DNA of 64,000 bases. It comes from Trachelipus rathkii. Its lineage: Eukaryota > Arthropoda > Malacostraca > Isopoda > Trachelipodidae. Positions 10,781 through 23,185 of the stretch are shown in pieces. The DNA lies in assembly GCA_015478945.1 (NCBI GenBank), contig JABUQX010078552.1, forward strand, positions 1 to 64,000, given 5' to 3'. The notes beneath the pieces were generated by a model that saw nothing but the letters and a program-made list of their open reading frames with translations, was not told where the DNA came from and ran no database searches. Positions within the stretch are counted from its first letter, which is position 1, and every line of letters begins with the position of its first letter. Made by a program: the position numbers and the translations under genes.

Positions 10781-13700
10781 GTCGCTACTGAGCACAATCA
10801 TATAGTACAAAGACTCTATATCTGAAGAATATAAGCTTTTGTTGAGCATATGCTGGCTATATATTTCCAAATCTATTCATTACCTTCTAGATCTAGAAAA
10901 CCTACGGAGAAGAATGAATGCGAGAATATATTGCATGGTACTGCACTTGACTAAGTGGATCGGGTGAGGAAAGGGAAGATGAAAAAAGAAATATACGTGA
11001 TTTTCGAGTAAGAACCTGTGGTTAATTTGGTACTATACGCTTAGCTTAATCTACTGTCTGTTCACTTTAAGAAAGAAGCCTAAAAATATTTATACTCATA
11101 TATGATTTATCTCGAGAAGCATATATATTAACGCCCAAGTACAAATGCGATTTCGGAAACAACAGCGACGAAACTGATGTCGTTGCTAAAAATACGAATA
11201 ACGACCAACATTATGAGGAGGTTGAGTTTATAAGAGGCGGAAAAATTAATAAAGAGGTAATCAGCCATCACAAAGCAGGAGTAAATCAGAGAACACGCGT
11301 TTCGTAGGTGAAATAAAAAAATTAGACAATATATATGTGAAAAGTACTGGATCATTAAACTATCATGAGACCCAGAGTTCTCGATTCTTTAGAAATGCCG
11401 ATATGAAAGTGGAATAGAGTGTCAGAGAATAGTTCCCTGAGTGAATGATAGAAGATTCAAAATGATTTAAATGTAGAACTGAGTATAGGAACTGTAACAT
11501 ACAATCTGGAGCGGTAGAACATATTAAAACGATGGGTTTGTTCTGAGCGCAACCTACAACAATATCCATAAACGAGTATGTTTGCGCTAAGTGAGACATA
11601 ATAGGCGCACGACTAATCCTATGAGAGACAAACACTCGAGTAATGTTTTGAAAAATTGTGAATGTTGTTAAAGATAACTTCAGAGCACTTGCCTAAAGAT
11701 AAAAACACATAAACACAAAATTACGCTTCTGACAAAGACTACATACGTGAAAAAATAATCTTTTCCACCTTCAAAATAGAGGATATTCATCGGTTTTAAA
11801 AGCAGTCGATCTTTGTTAGATCCCGCATATCACCGAGCGTATAAAGACAAAGTTCCAGACAATTGTGACTTGAATATGCCGGAGTATTGAGTTTGATAAG
11901 GACTCGAAACATTTGCGTATGAACTGAGCGGCGACTCCCGATGGACGGAAAGAATAGCGACGACAAGAGAGGATAGAACATACGGAGGGACTAAAAGGGA
12001 GAGACGGACGAGTGGTGGGAGGCGATGTGGCGGTTGTGCGGCTCACATTTGGCTAGAACGATATAGATGAGTAGATTGGAGTGTCTCGTTGGCCACTAGA
12101 GAGCAGTGTGAGATAAAAGAAAACGACTTCAACGACACAATGCTTGATACCGCGATAAGAAGTGCGAGAATGGTAATTGTGTCGACGTACAAGTAGTCAG
12201 TATCTAACCCGTTGCATCTTAACTTATGTGTAAACATTCTGTGACACGTACTTGAACGCATCTGACGAGCGAATAATTTAAGGAATTATAGTCATCCAAG
12301 ATATACTAAAGTCTTATTTGTTAACTAATTCAATTAGATAATTAACAGAGTACGAACAGAATCGGATATCTTGAAGCAGGATTCGAAGTGATAGTATATT
12401 CGGGGTCGATGGAGAACTATATACAAATAGGAATAGTGTCCTCTGATGATATTAACGATATCGTACTTATACTCCACCTGCTTTTTATGGTGTGTCCATC
12501 TCTCCCATTACAGACAAGAAATCGGTTGCAAAGGTGAGAGATAGTTTTAACGTTGGCCTCGTCTCCGAGAGATCGCAATATATCGTTCTTATCGTCGAGT
12601 TTATTCCACTTACGAAACGAAACGAATGCATTAGATGAACTTGTTCCTGACTGGAAAGAGAAAGATTAAATTTCTACGTTCAGACTACTTTACACAAAAG
12701 AAACACAAGTAGTAGTGAGCAGCAACAGTGAATAGTCAGATTGAGATACAATCGGAACTCTCGAAATACTATGCTCTGTGATTTCAGCGTGTGCACATGA
12801 GAAAGTTCATGTTAGATACCTAAATCACTTCCATTCTCGCAATACAGAAGGAGCTAGTTATACAATACTTTGGCCTCATCAAAATTTTCCGCCATATTGT
12901 CAGATATGATAACTTCCTCGCCCTAGACACACACTGTGCTGGAGCATATGATACATTTGAAGAAATCGCTTCCTGTTCTTCTCAACTCTGATATAGTACT
13001 AGATGCTGTCTTAGATCAACCTCTGATGTATTATTATCATTTGAGTCAGATGTGAGTGCTAATGCGGAGGGAGATATTGGCTACTAAAGAACAGATCTAC
13101 TAGACACTTTAGAGAAGTCGGGTGGCCCGGATGGGCATTTCATCGATGTTGTTTGAGATGTCATTCCTCAACGAGTTGACCCCGCCCCTCGTTCAATATA
13201 TTCTCTATGCCGTCAATTCTAGGTACTTTCTCTCACACAAGCGCATTCTCGATTTATCCTGCGATCCAGATCGGTCGTGACACTCATGTCCAACCGGTAT
13301 TATACACACGAATATTAATAAGAGTAGAAAGAGACTATTAACAGAGATACTCCATCTACTCGCACCTTTCTCTCCAGATATTAAATGTTCACTCTGATAG
13401 TCTTAATTTCGCCTGTAATTTCTCTCTCCTATAGGATGATCTATGAAAAGACACATCGACCGAATTATCTTAATCTACATTCTTAGATTACATTCTGGTA
13501 ATTCTACGATAATGCTCTTTATGCAATATAGTGTCAGTACCTGTTTTCAAAATTTGGCCTGCATATCAAAGAGAAGAATCTGAACTCACGCTGCCGACCA
13601 TAAAGAATTGATCTGAATAAAGACGCTATTGGCTCTTTTTCACATAAATGGTGAACAGACATTTGGCTAAATCGTTTTTCACGTCCGCTTTTAGTTTTGA

Positions 13701-16700
13701 CATACTCAGAAACGCAGTGTGTCGGTTGGCTGTGCTGTGAGACGAATTAATACCTGCACAGATTATTGAAGAACATGTTTCTCGGGGTTAGACCTATTAA
13801 AGTCTAGGTGCACAATAGTATACATTGAGAGAGAGTAGAAATTTCTATTTACAACAAGTACTCAAAAACACATTCTAGTATACTTTCGAGCTTCATACTT
13901 AGTTAAAACTTCAAGGATAAAGTTATATTCATTAAAAGTGAGAGTGTCTATCAAATTGTTCGTGTCAATAGTCTATCTATTCATGGGTTCTATTTAAAAA
14001 GTTTTTCCGGGAACTGTGTCTAAATATACACTTTGATAAAAAATGAGTGGGTGTTCTTCAGGGTTCTCGTGAGTCTCTGTGATCAATTTATCTGATATTT
14101 AGGTGTCTCCGACTCAGATATGTTCAGCAATGAATCTTCTTCTGACTAGACTAGCACATGTCATAAGTAATAAATCTCGTACAATCACCTGCATATTTCA
14201 ATGCACACCAAGCTCTTCACCACACACTGCACCACGCCTTTATATTTTGAAAAATTGCAACCGGATCATATCATGGGAACTGGTTCTCGATGGTCTTTTA
14301 AGCTGTATGAAAATTGCTTTAATCGTTCTCTATAATATAGTTCATATAACCTATTTTAGCTCCGGGTTGTGATGATTTTACGATGGCAACGGAACTGAGT
14401 ATTCTGAGAGAGGAATGGAAATCACTTTTCAGATGTATTTAGGAGTTTCAGTTAAGAAATATCATGTTATATTCAATTATAATTATATAAAAATCTCTTT
14501 GTCTAATTGTCCATATCTAGGGTTTTCTTCTTCTAGAGGAATCCGCGGTTACCTGAATCTCGTATTCTCCTTTGGACGGTTTCTGTGTGTCTATTTTGAG
14601 AAGAGTGTGCTACAGTGGATAGAACTGAAATAATAGGTTCGAAGACGTGAACAAAGTGAAAAACAAAAACATAGTGTGTGATTTTGAAAACTAGTAGAGC
14701 CGATATGCATATTGATACGTAAGTGTGTAATAAGGGAATCTTTGAGAGGGCCACAAATCCGAAAGAAATAATCTTGGTGAGGAAGTTAGTTTTATTCTTC
14801 TCCTATTACGAATATATTGCAAAAGTACTCTCATATTCTTAATCTCAGATATTGAGACAGTCGGAGTCGAAGCTAAAGCAAAGAGTGCTCAGCTCTGACC
14901 TGCTCTCTTTATTGGGCTGAATTGACACTATTATGTCTTAGCTATCTAATAAACGAATTGAGTTCTGGGAGGGAGACTCATGGTTATAATTGGAATCTCT
15001 TCGTGCTTGTGGTACTTAGTGTCTCATGTAGATCTCAATTATGGTAGATAAAAGTGAACTTAAAATCACAAATTATCGCACTCACTAACATTTATCCTTT
15101 AGTACACATTGAGCTACATTATATCGAGACGAGAATGTTTGTGTGTAAAGCTTTTATCACGCAATTCTGATTAGTGGAGAGGATAGCTTTAGATTTTTTT
15201 CGAATTACGATAAAGGGTATTTTTTATAGCAGATAGGTCAAGTGGAATACGAATGGAACTATTTTAGCTCCTCACCAATAAACGCTAGAGTGTAACCAAA
15301 TGAAACTCGCTCTTTTACGACGCTCACCGTTTCACGTGTGTTAGTCACTTAGATGGAGTCGCATTGTCTGATCGGCACAAATAGAGTATTGAAGTTGCTG
15401 ATGTCTATAGAATTAATGAAGTAGAGCATTAGTCTCCGAAGACGTGATAGTGATATACGACTGTCTTTGAGTGCTATATGAATCTTTCCTAGATTGCGAC
15501 GTGTGAATTTTTTAAACCGTGATGTATACAAGAGAATGAATTACTACTGTCGCCATGCATACTGTGTATCCTTAACTCAATTTTACTCGTGCCTCTTGTT
15601 CAATGTTTAGAGCGTGCAGATAATAAATTGACGTGCATTCAGTTTTCTCGTCGTAATAGTCTTAATTCTAAATAGAATCGATTCATCATACTCACGCTTT
15701 CTGACTCTTATGTTAATATTGGTTCTCTAGACGCGTTGTACGAGCCAGAGTTGTTCTTTAGCTCAAAAATCACAAAAACCCGTGAAATTGAGACGAGTTT
15801 CTAAGAAATCCAATTGATATTTATAATTAATAAGCTGATTTGCTTAGAACACATAATAACTACAAATCTGCATCTCCGGCGATTAGAAACCACGTATCTC
15901 TCTCGCTCACGCTTCTAGAATGCGAGTTATAATAGACGATGAAGCAAGAAGTAGTCACGTTTGTCATCGATTGAACAAAAGAAAAATAAAATATTGTTCG
16001 ACATACAGTGAGAGCATGGCTTTATTCTTGTGCATAAAAAATACATTGAAAGTATCATAGACTCTGTTGTGATATTGTGTATATATTGTTGGACTTAAAT
16101 GGATCATAATAAAATAAGAAAGCGTAACTGAGAGATGACTGAAGTAGATTGTGGAATGATGTTAGCCTTCCTATGATATTAGTGTTCTACATTTCGTATC
16201 AATAAAAAATAGCTATTGCACATATCATATTTCTACCCCTTCAAAAGGGTCAACCAAGGAACCTCATCGTAAATCTAACTGAGAGTGTGAATTGTAAGTA
16301 GCAGTGTACAATTCAAGAGACTAAAAAAATAAATTAACTTAAATATGATATAGCGAATCTATAATGAAAGTAAGAGTAGAAGTAAATGTATAAAGTTCAT
16401 ATAAGAAGAAAATAGACTAGATTATAATAAATACATGCCGTGAGAGTGAGAGATGCTCTGGAGAGTCACACAAAACGTAGTATCTCTCAGAAGGAAAACT
16501 ACTCCGTTGAGGTGATTGCATGTTCCTGCGAGTTAAGAAAATTGAGGAAGTGGAATTGGCCCTTTTTCAACTATATTGAAAAATAAATCTAAGTTGTCAA
16601 TAGCTACTCAGCAAAACTGATATTTGTCCAGCATCTTCGTATATGAACAGCCTTCTATTCATGTCGAAAATAGAGATGATCCGTTATTTTTACGTTACGT

Positions 16701-17818
16701 AATACTTTTCCGTGTCACAGAGTAGACATAGCATTTAATGCAGACGAAAATCTTCATATTTTCTGGCAACCGCTGAAAATGGAAACAGTTCTGGCATCAT
16801 CCTACTAGATTATCTTATGTGAATAATTTTTTTCATTTTCTATTTGCATCAAAAGGGGATGAAAATAGCGTTTGGTAAGGAAAGTTAGTTAAAATTTTTG
16901 AATGAACGTAATATTCAAGAGAATCACCTGCGATATCTCATGATGCTAATATTTGTGATATTCTATAATTTTAGATTTAAAATCGATTATTTCAACTTGT
17001 AAAATCTTTCTAAAATGGATTATATTTATTGTATCGATTCATGTTTGTTGTTTGTGTTAACAAGTAGCGTTTTATTTTTATATCTTTCATCTCGAGTGTG
17101 AATTGTACGAGATTCTTCTTTCATTATTTCTCTATAGTATGTTATGAGTGTGTATATGAAATCGATGTGAAACCGGACTAGTTAAATAATAAATTTCTTT
17201 CGGGAGAATTGTAATTAGTGCATATCTTGTTACTCCCTTAATTATAACTGACTATAGATAGTTGTATGAAAAATCCTGTTTTTTATTAAATACTTTCTTC
17301 TACTTACCATTTACCCAATAAGCCATGCTGTCTTCCAATTCGGCAATCATCGAAGTGACTAATATCATCTTTTATATAAGATTATCAATTAACAATTTGT
17401 CTGAAAATTAAAAAAATTCATTAATAAATTAAGTGAACTCTCTAGCAATCGTTATTAATTCTTCTTAACAGAGATTTAGGCATGAAATAAATTCTAGTTA
17501 ACCAAGTAAATCTGTAACATCCGGACATACAAAATAATATGAACATATATTAATTTAAAATACAGATATTAGGGAATATGTACAATAGGAGTATGATAAA
17601 GGCACACAATTTGAATTTGCCTATGCCAGTAAACAAAATTGTTTTGATTATGACTATTACTGTGTATCTCTATATTTATATTAATTAAGAAGATTATTCT
17701 AATCTTTAGCTTATTGTGAAGTGAGGTTAAATTCGTATCGGAGGCACCTAAACAAAATAGTGAGGCTATATTAATGCGTATTCAGGTATCGTATGCTCTT
17801 TTATGGTATCAGGTACAT
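10781..17818. other. Long stretch without recognisable gene
   Basis: About 7 kb of moderately AT-rich sequence. Minus-strand frames at 11128-11355, 11363-11635, 11796-12261 and 14533-14754, and the plus-strand frames at 14103-14633, give hydrophobic or serine-rich strings. None has a recognisable domain, consistent initiation context or splice-compatible continuation that I can defend. No repeats with a second copy in this window were spotted. Confidence 0.4.
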
Positions 17819-17819
17819 C

Positions 17820-18056
17820 CTAATATAATTATATATATAGTATAATTAATTAGTATATAAGGTTAGATATATTATCAATATTAAATTCGTATATATTAAA
17901 CTATAAATTATTTTTCATGATATATAGCTATATGTAATATAAACTTAATTTATATATATATATATAAGTACCTAATAAAATATAATATAGAATATCGTTT
18001 ATAATTATTATAATAGTATATATATAATATAATTATATATATTATATATATATTGC
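17820..18056. repeat. (TA)n tract
   Basis: Imperfect TA/TAA microsatellite immediately upstream of copy A of the dispersed short repeat. Confidence 0.85.
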
Positions 18057-18380
18057 TGCTGTGTTTGTCTTTAATCTTTCCTTGAACTTGCCACTAATAT
18101 TTGTGGAGGGTCTATTTGGGTGGTGATAACACATATGGACACCACCTAGATTAGATAACTAGAAAGGATGAACGGTAAGGTCGAAAGGTAACCCTCATAC
18201 CTATTCTCTCTTCCACTACTCTTAATCGGAGCTCGTTTGCATTTATAAATATTTAATATATTTTCCCCCCGAGGTTTATACAATCAAGAAGAAGGCGGAT
18301 ACCCTTCGTCTGGGTATTCGTTTCGTTCAATAGTTCGGACAGCCACACACAATACCCACACGTGAACAAAGAAATACTTT
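18057..18380 (+). repeat. Dispersed short repeat, copy A
   Basis: Shares ordered blocks with the segments at 60495-60735 and (inverted) 63584-63840. The core block reads ATAACTAGAAAGGATGAACG followed by GGTAACCCTCATACC. In the other copies it appears as ATAACTAGAAAGAATGACGA...GGTAAGCCTCTATACC and ATAACTAGATAAGATTGGAT...GGTAAGCCCTCATTACTA. Downstream, all three share a C-run block (CCCCCCGAG, CATCCCC, ATCCCCCGAG), an ACCCT(T)CG block and a TTCGA/TTCGG...CCACA block. (TA)n lies directly upstream of this copy; downstream the nearest TA-rich tract begins only at about 18560. The size and dispersion suggest a SINE or MITE. I cannot see a convincing tRNA promoter pair. Confidence 0.6.
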
Positions 18381-18559
18381 GAATCGTTTTAATTTGGCAG
18401 ATGAACGCAGAACGTGTTTTCAATTCAATTTGTGGAGATATCAGAACTTGCTTCATAAAATTAATTTATTATTTATAATAAATAGAGCAATAATAATACA
18501 GAAAATTTCCGCAATACTTTCAGGATCAGATTTCTTATATACAGTATTATCTTTATATT

Positions 18560-19020
18560 ATTATAAATATAGTATGATATATATATATATATATATTTAT
18601 TATAATATATATTATATTTCGAGTGATATATGGCCTGATAATTCTTGTTTCAGTTACGGTTATTCGAATGATCACTAATATATATGTATAATATATCTAT
18701 CTATATATATCGTGTTATTATTAATTTTATATAATATATTATATTTTTCACTAGTTAGTGCTAAGGTGTGAGGGATATATATTAATATATCTATATATAT
18801 TATATATATTATATATATATATATTTTATACCGGATATATTACCTCAGTAAAAATGTCATAATTACTAAAAATACTTTTTAAAATTCTGATAGAGTATTC
18901 GTGATATATATTATTATGTTAGGGCACTAAATTATAAATATTATTTTAAAGATAAGAATATTGGCATGGAAAGAATATAACTATGATTTTATGACTATTA
19001 TTAATATTATATACTATATA

Positions 19021-19060
<40 letters not shown>

Positions 19061-19092
19061 TATATTATATATATATTATATATGATATATTA
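18560..19092. repeat. (TA)n tracts leading into a hAT element
   Basis: Imperfect TA arrays at about 18575-18615, 18660-18735, 18776-18840 and 19005-19092, with AT-rich filler. The plus-strand frame at 18379-18678 runs through the first array and is a composition artefact. Confidence 0.85.
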
Positions 19093-19094
19093 AT

Positions 19095-20775
19095 GGGATG
19101 TGCGAATATTTTGTAAGTATTCGGTATTCGGTCTATTCAGCCACAATATCGGTATTCGGCTTTGTGCCGAACTATTCGGGCCGAATATTGAGCTTTTAAA
19201 CATTAAATTACGTCAACATAATGGAAGTTTATTTCGAAAGTAAAATTGTAAAATTCCTTGAATTATTTTCCGAAATTCTGCAAAATTTGCCAAATTTTTT
19301 TGTAGCAATAATGCGAAAATCTTTGTGATTTGTCAGAATCTATAGGAGGCCTATTGACATTTTTTCAATATTACTAAAAATTAGAATTCATTTAGTGATA
19401 CGGGTTAATGGACAACATGGTAGCTGGTAATAGTAGGGAGAGTGGCTTAGCTATAATTCATTTTTTTATTCACTGTTTGCCAACTATGCATTCACGGATT
19501 TCAATATTATGTCAGAAGTCTGTTTAAGATATTTTATTTACTTTTGCAGAAGCATATTGCCTGCTCATTTCACCATTCAGCAACGGCCGCTGCAAAGCTT
19601 AAAACTGTACAGATGCAGCTGGAATGTCAAAATCAGCTAAATAATCTCAAAGCGTTCTACAAACCTGAGCAAGAACTTAGATAATGATAAAAGATTGTCT
19701 TGAACAAAAAGTTCCCTATCCTTTCCGCTCCTGAATGCAATCAGAAATTGTTGACTGATTTTCTAGTGGCAAAATTATTCCATTTACTTTGAGCATAACA
19801 TCAATAAAACAAGTATTAACGTGAAGTAGACAGTCGCTCTAGTGATCCCTCCATTTTTAGCAATAAATTCTATTTTAAATAAAGGCAATTAAAAGCAAAA
19901 AACCTTCAGTGGAATAATTACACTCGGTGAAGAGCTTTTAAGAAATCAGTAGAAAAAAGACTTTCTAAGTTTCTAGGTGATAAATCTTTTGTGTAGCTAC
20001 TTTTTTAGATCTGCGATTCAAGCTATTTTTTTACATTGAATCAGATAATCAGTAAAAAATATGGTGTTGAAAGGCATGGAAAGAAAATGGCATGAAAATT
20101 TAGCTCCTGACTGTTCTGCTGACGATGATTCACGTAGTTGGGAAAGTGAAGCTGAAGGTTCCTATTTTCACTTCTTTAATGGATTTTGGTTTAAGAATAT
20201 TTGTGGCATTCAAAAAATCGTCATAGCAGAAAAGAAAGTGATAGTGAAAAAAGAAAAGTCCCATTCTTTCTGACGATGTGATTTATTTGTAGCATAAAGT
20301 AAAAGGCTACAAACGGAATTACAGTAAATAAATAAACAAATATAATAAGTTTGCCTACTTTTGACAACTGAAGACGATGATATTTCCGTTCAATTGGTGG
20401 AAATCTGAAATATTTTATTGGAAATTTGAAAAAACTAGCAATAAAAATACCTTCAGCTCTACCGCACTAGTCGAAAGTGAAGAGACATATTTTAGAACAG
20501 GCAGAAATATTTGTGAGCCACAAGAAATAGGTTAGAGCTTATTCAAATGATGTTTAGTTTAATATTAATATCGTTAACTACGAAACTTTTCAAATTTTTC
20601 ATTTAATTATTTTTAATATGTAAATGGTTTTGTGATAGGTAAGAAATAGTTATTTGACTTTTTTGTTTTTATTATTTGTTATATCAAGGTGATCTCCATG
20701 AAATTTCTTGGACGGGGGTTTCGCAATTGATTATTGATTGCTGATCCAAAAATGTTAATCGGTTTTTGCATATCA
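19095..20775 (+). mobile_element. hAT transposon, copy 1 (right end missing)
   Basis: Begins at GGGATGTGCGAATATTTTGT right after a (TA)n tract, followed by repeated TATTCGGTATTCGG words and GCCGAACTATTCGGGCCGAAT. This is the terminal inverted repeat also seen at both ends of the copy at 61101-63078. The interior matches that copy in order and contains a decayed hAT transposase. The shared sequence stops near 20775, after AATTTCTTGGACGG and a TTTCGCAATTGATTAT block. The matching right terminal repeat is absent, so this copy is truncated or interrupted at its 3' side. Confidence 0.82.
19568..20570 (+). pseudogene. hAT transposase relic (copy 1)
   Basis: Plus-strand pieces match the hAT transposase in order. 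At 19568-19681, FHHSATAAAKLKTVQMQLE fits the 'HSATA..KL...Q..L' helix of the RNase H-like domain. Near 19840-19945, VIPPFLAINSILNKG and ITLGEELLRN are readable. At 19996-20055, ATFLDLRFKLFFYIES matches the 'ATLLDPRFK' signature. At about 20440-20530, ALVESEETYFRTG matches the C-terminal dimerisation domain ('VESER.FS.AG'), with tryptophans (NWW) just upstream. The family cuts and pastes its own element by a DDE-type mechanism. Multiple stops and frame changes show it is inactive. The N-terminal BED zinc finger is not visible. The 70-codon frame at 20061-20273 is a piece of this relic. Confidence 0.8.
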
Positions 20776-22640
20776 CATTCGCATTTGTGAGATATTGTTG
20801 TGTAACACCAGATTTGTAAGAATTTTTAATGATTTTTACCTTTTTCAAGAGGGTCTATCACAATTATTGGATATCAGGGTTGGCGAGTTTCTTATCAAAA
20901 GTGAAAAAATGAAATAAATTTTGAAAAAAAGTGAAAAAAATGACTGAATGCTGAAAAAAAGTGAAAAAAAGTGCTGGAAAATGGGAGACTAAAAATTACA
21001 TATTTTTGAGAAAACCGTGAAAAGAATTTACAATTTCCATTACTAAAATTCAATGTGACATAACTTATTTACTATAACATGCTATTTACTTAATATTTTG
21101 AGATGCTAAGAACTATGAAGTAGGTTTTAAATATAAATAACAGAATATGATAAGTACAACTTATGAATGGTGTTTTAAGAAAAGGTCGATAATATAAAGA
21201 AAATGAATAATATCTATTGACTATTATTAAGCTATTATTGAACTAAATTATTATGGTTTCTACGAGATATGAGAAACAAGCTATAATTATAACGAAAATT
21301 AAGGTGGCATTTATTTGAATAAAGTTCTTGACATGTTATTAATGGTTGTTTTTTGTTCATTTTTCAAGTCGCGCATCAGTAAAGATGTTTTAGATCGACC
21401 AATTCTTTTTTCTAGATGCTGTCTTTTCTGGTAACATTATGAGCACCTTCCAGATTGGCTTGGGCGAAGCTGCTTTCACTAAAAGTCTGGTTTTTTTCTT
21501 CGATGAAAACTGATTGCAGGTCTTTCGTTAGGTCGTTGCGATGAGGTGACAGTTTGGTGCTTGCACTTTCCATCTTTGGCTCGTGCTCTCGGTTCTTTTC
21601 GATAGCCTTCTTGCGTCAGTTCATATATATAATGCAGAAGATGTTAATTGTTTCTTTTGTCGTGGTCAATTTGTTTTGGTTTTATCGCGGGTCATCTTAG
21701 CATTTGTTGTGTGTTCGTTCGTTCGAAGTGTTCTCGCTTTTGCAGCTTCATAATGAGCTTCGGTGGTCCTTTTTTTTGCTGCGTTTCTCTAATTCGTCAA
21801 GTAATTGTTGCAATTTGTTATGGATTTAATGTATTTGATGAACGTATTTAAGTGTTATCCATGGAAGGAGGCTTCGAGTTAACGAGAAATAGTGGTAGGT
21901 TAAGGTTTTTTTGATGTTAAGCATTTAGCAAATGATGTGCAATGAATATTGTAAGAGATCTTTGTTTAATTGATGACTGTTGCTGTATATTGATAGAATC
22001 TTGCATTTCTTGAAATGTGATGTGATAATTGTCTTGGCCTTGGGCTAGTCTGTATTTTGATGGAATATGTTTAGTTGGCACGCATTTGGTTACGATTCAT
22101 TGGATTTTTTTTATCATATTGACATTTGTTTTGTGAGTATTAAATTTCCCATCTCGCATGAATGGTGTTGTAAGCCTTGAGGATCAGTTCTATTGCACCA
22201 TAGGACAGTTGAAACTGTTATACAGTCTGTTCCCATCTTCAAAAAGTGGTCAAATTTTTCGAAAAGAACTTTAAATTTCATTATTTGATGTTTTAAATAT
22301 TTTATTTATACCCTGAAAATTTAAAAATTGGTTAAACAAATTATTTAACCTATGTTTCCCGAGTTCTGTGAGTTTCAATAAATCAGGATGGTATTGTAAG
22401 TTATTAATGCACATTTCTAGATCTTTATGTCAAACAGTAATGAACAGGTAATTTTAAATAAGAGTGTATCTCTAAGTAACTGCTACTTGATCTAAAAAAG
22501 TGTGAAGATATGAGTGAAGAAAAGTGTAGAGTGTTTGCTTGTTTTAGAAAAAAGTGAAATAAAATATAATCTAGAGATGTGATAAAAAGTGTTAAAATAA
22601 ATGTATTCAAAAAGTGATAAAATATGAGCTCGATAGCTGT
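20776..22640. other. Unidentified segment bounded by AAAAGTGA-rich ends
   Basis: Starts just after the truncated hAT copy. The left part (20897-20985) has repeated GTGAAAAAA words, and the right part (22490-22620) has several AAAAAGTGA/AAAAGTG words. The centre (about 21400-21860) is GC-richer and has a coding-like minus-strand stretch. This could be one inserted element of about 1.7 kb that broke the hAT copy, but no exact terminal repeat or target duplication was identified. The plus-strand frame at 21648-21851 is probably only the shadow of the minus-strand signal. Confidence 0.35.
21412..21618 (-). pseudogene. Coding-like fragment of unknown family
   Basis: The minus strand reads as an uninterrupted 60-70-codon segment containing MESASTKLSPHRNDLTKDL and SFAQANLEGAHNVTRK, ending in a TAG at 21412. 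Immediately upstream (about 21660-21810, minus strand) another frame gives an alanine/lysine/arginine-rich helix containing RTTEAHYEAAKARTLR. The composition is polar and unlike the surrounding low-complexity translations, so this may be part of a transposon protein or an old exon. I do not recognise the family and assign no function. Confidence 0.3.
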
Positions 22641-22669
22641 TATACTATATATTATATGTTAATTACGTG

Positions 22670-22815
22670 TATATCTATGGGAGGAGTTAGTAATATATGG
22701 TGTTTGATGGGGTGGGGTTTTGTGGGTAGTTTGAGTGTGTTTTGAGAGTGAGTGTTTTGTGTGTTGCGGTGTGTGGTTGGTTGTGTGGGTTGTGGTGTTG
22801 TTGATGTGTGCATCA
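22670..22815. repeat. G/T-rich low-complexity tract
   Basis: About 145 bases almost free of C and poor in A on the plus strand, with many GGGG, GTGTG and GTTTTG words. It has the general look of decayed (TG)n and could form G-rich secondary structure. It abuts the large (TA)n array. Confidence 0.7.
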
Positions 22816-22844
22816 TGTGATGATTATTCCTATTGTTAAGTTAT

Positions 22845-22845
22845 A

Positions 22846-22889
<44 letters not shown>

Positions 22890-22974
22890 ATATTATTAAT
22901 ATAATATAGTATATAATATATATAATAATATATTAATAATATATTATCTATCAATATATATATAATATTACTAC

Positions 22975-23016
<42 letters not shown>

Positions 23017-23185
23017 ATATATAATAATAATATATAATATATATTATTATATATATATATATATATATTATATATAATATATATATATATATATTATATA
23101 TATAATTGATATAGTGATATATATATATATTTATATATATATATATATTATATATAATATATGAATATATATATATATATATAGG
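22845..23185. repeat. Largest (TA)n microsatellite array
   Basis: About 340 bases of TA with scattered single-base interruptions. It produces the longest open frame in the window (152 codons, minus strand, 22841-23299), which is only isoleucine/tyrosine from TA repeats and is not a gene. Confidence 0.95.
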
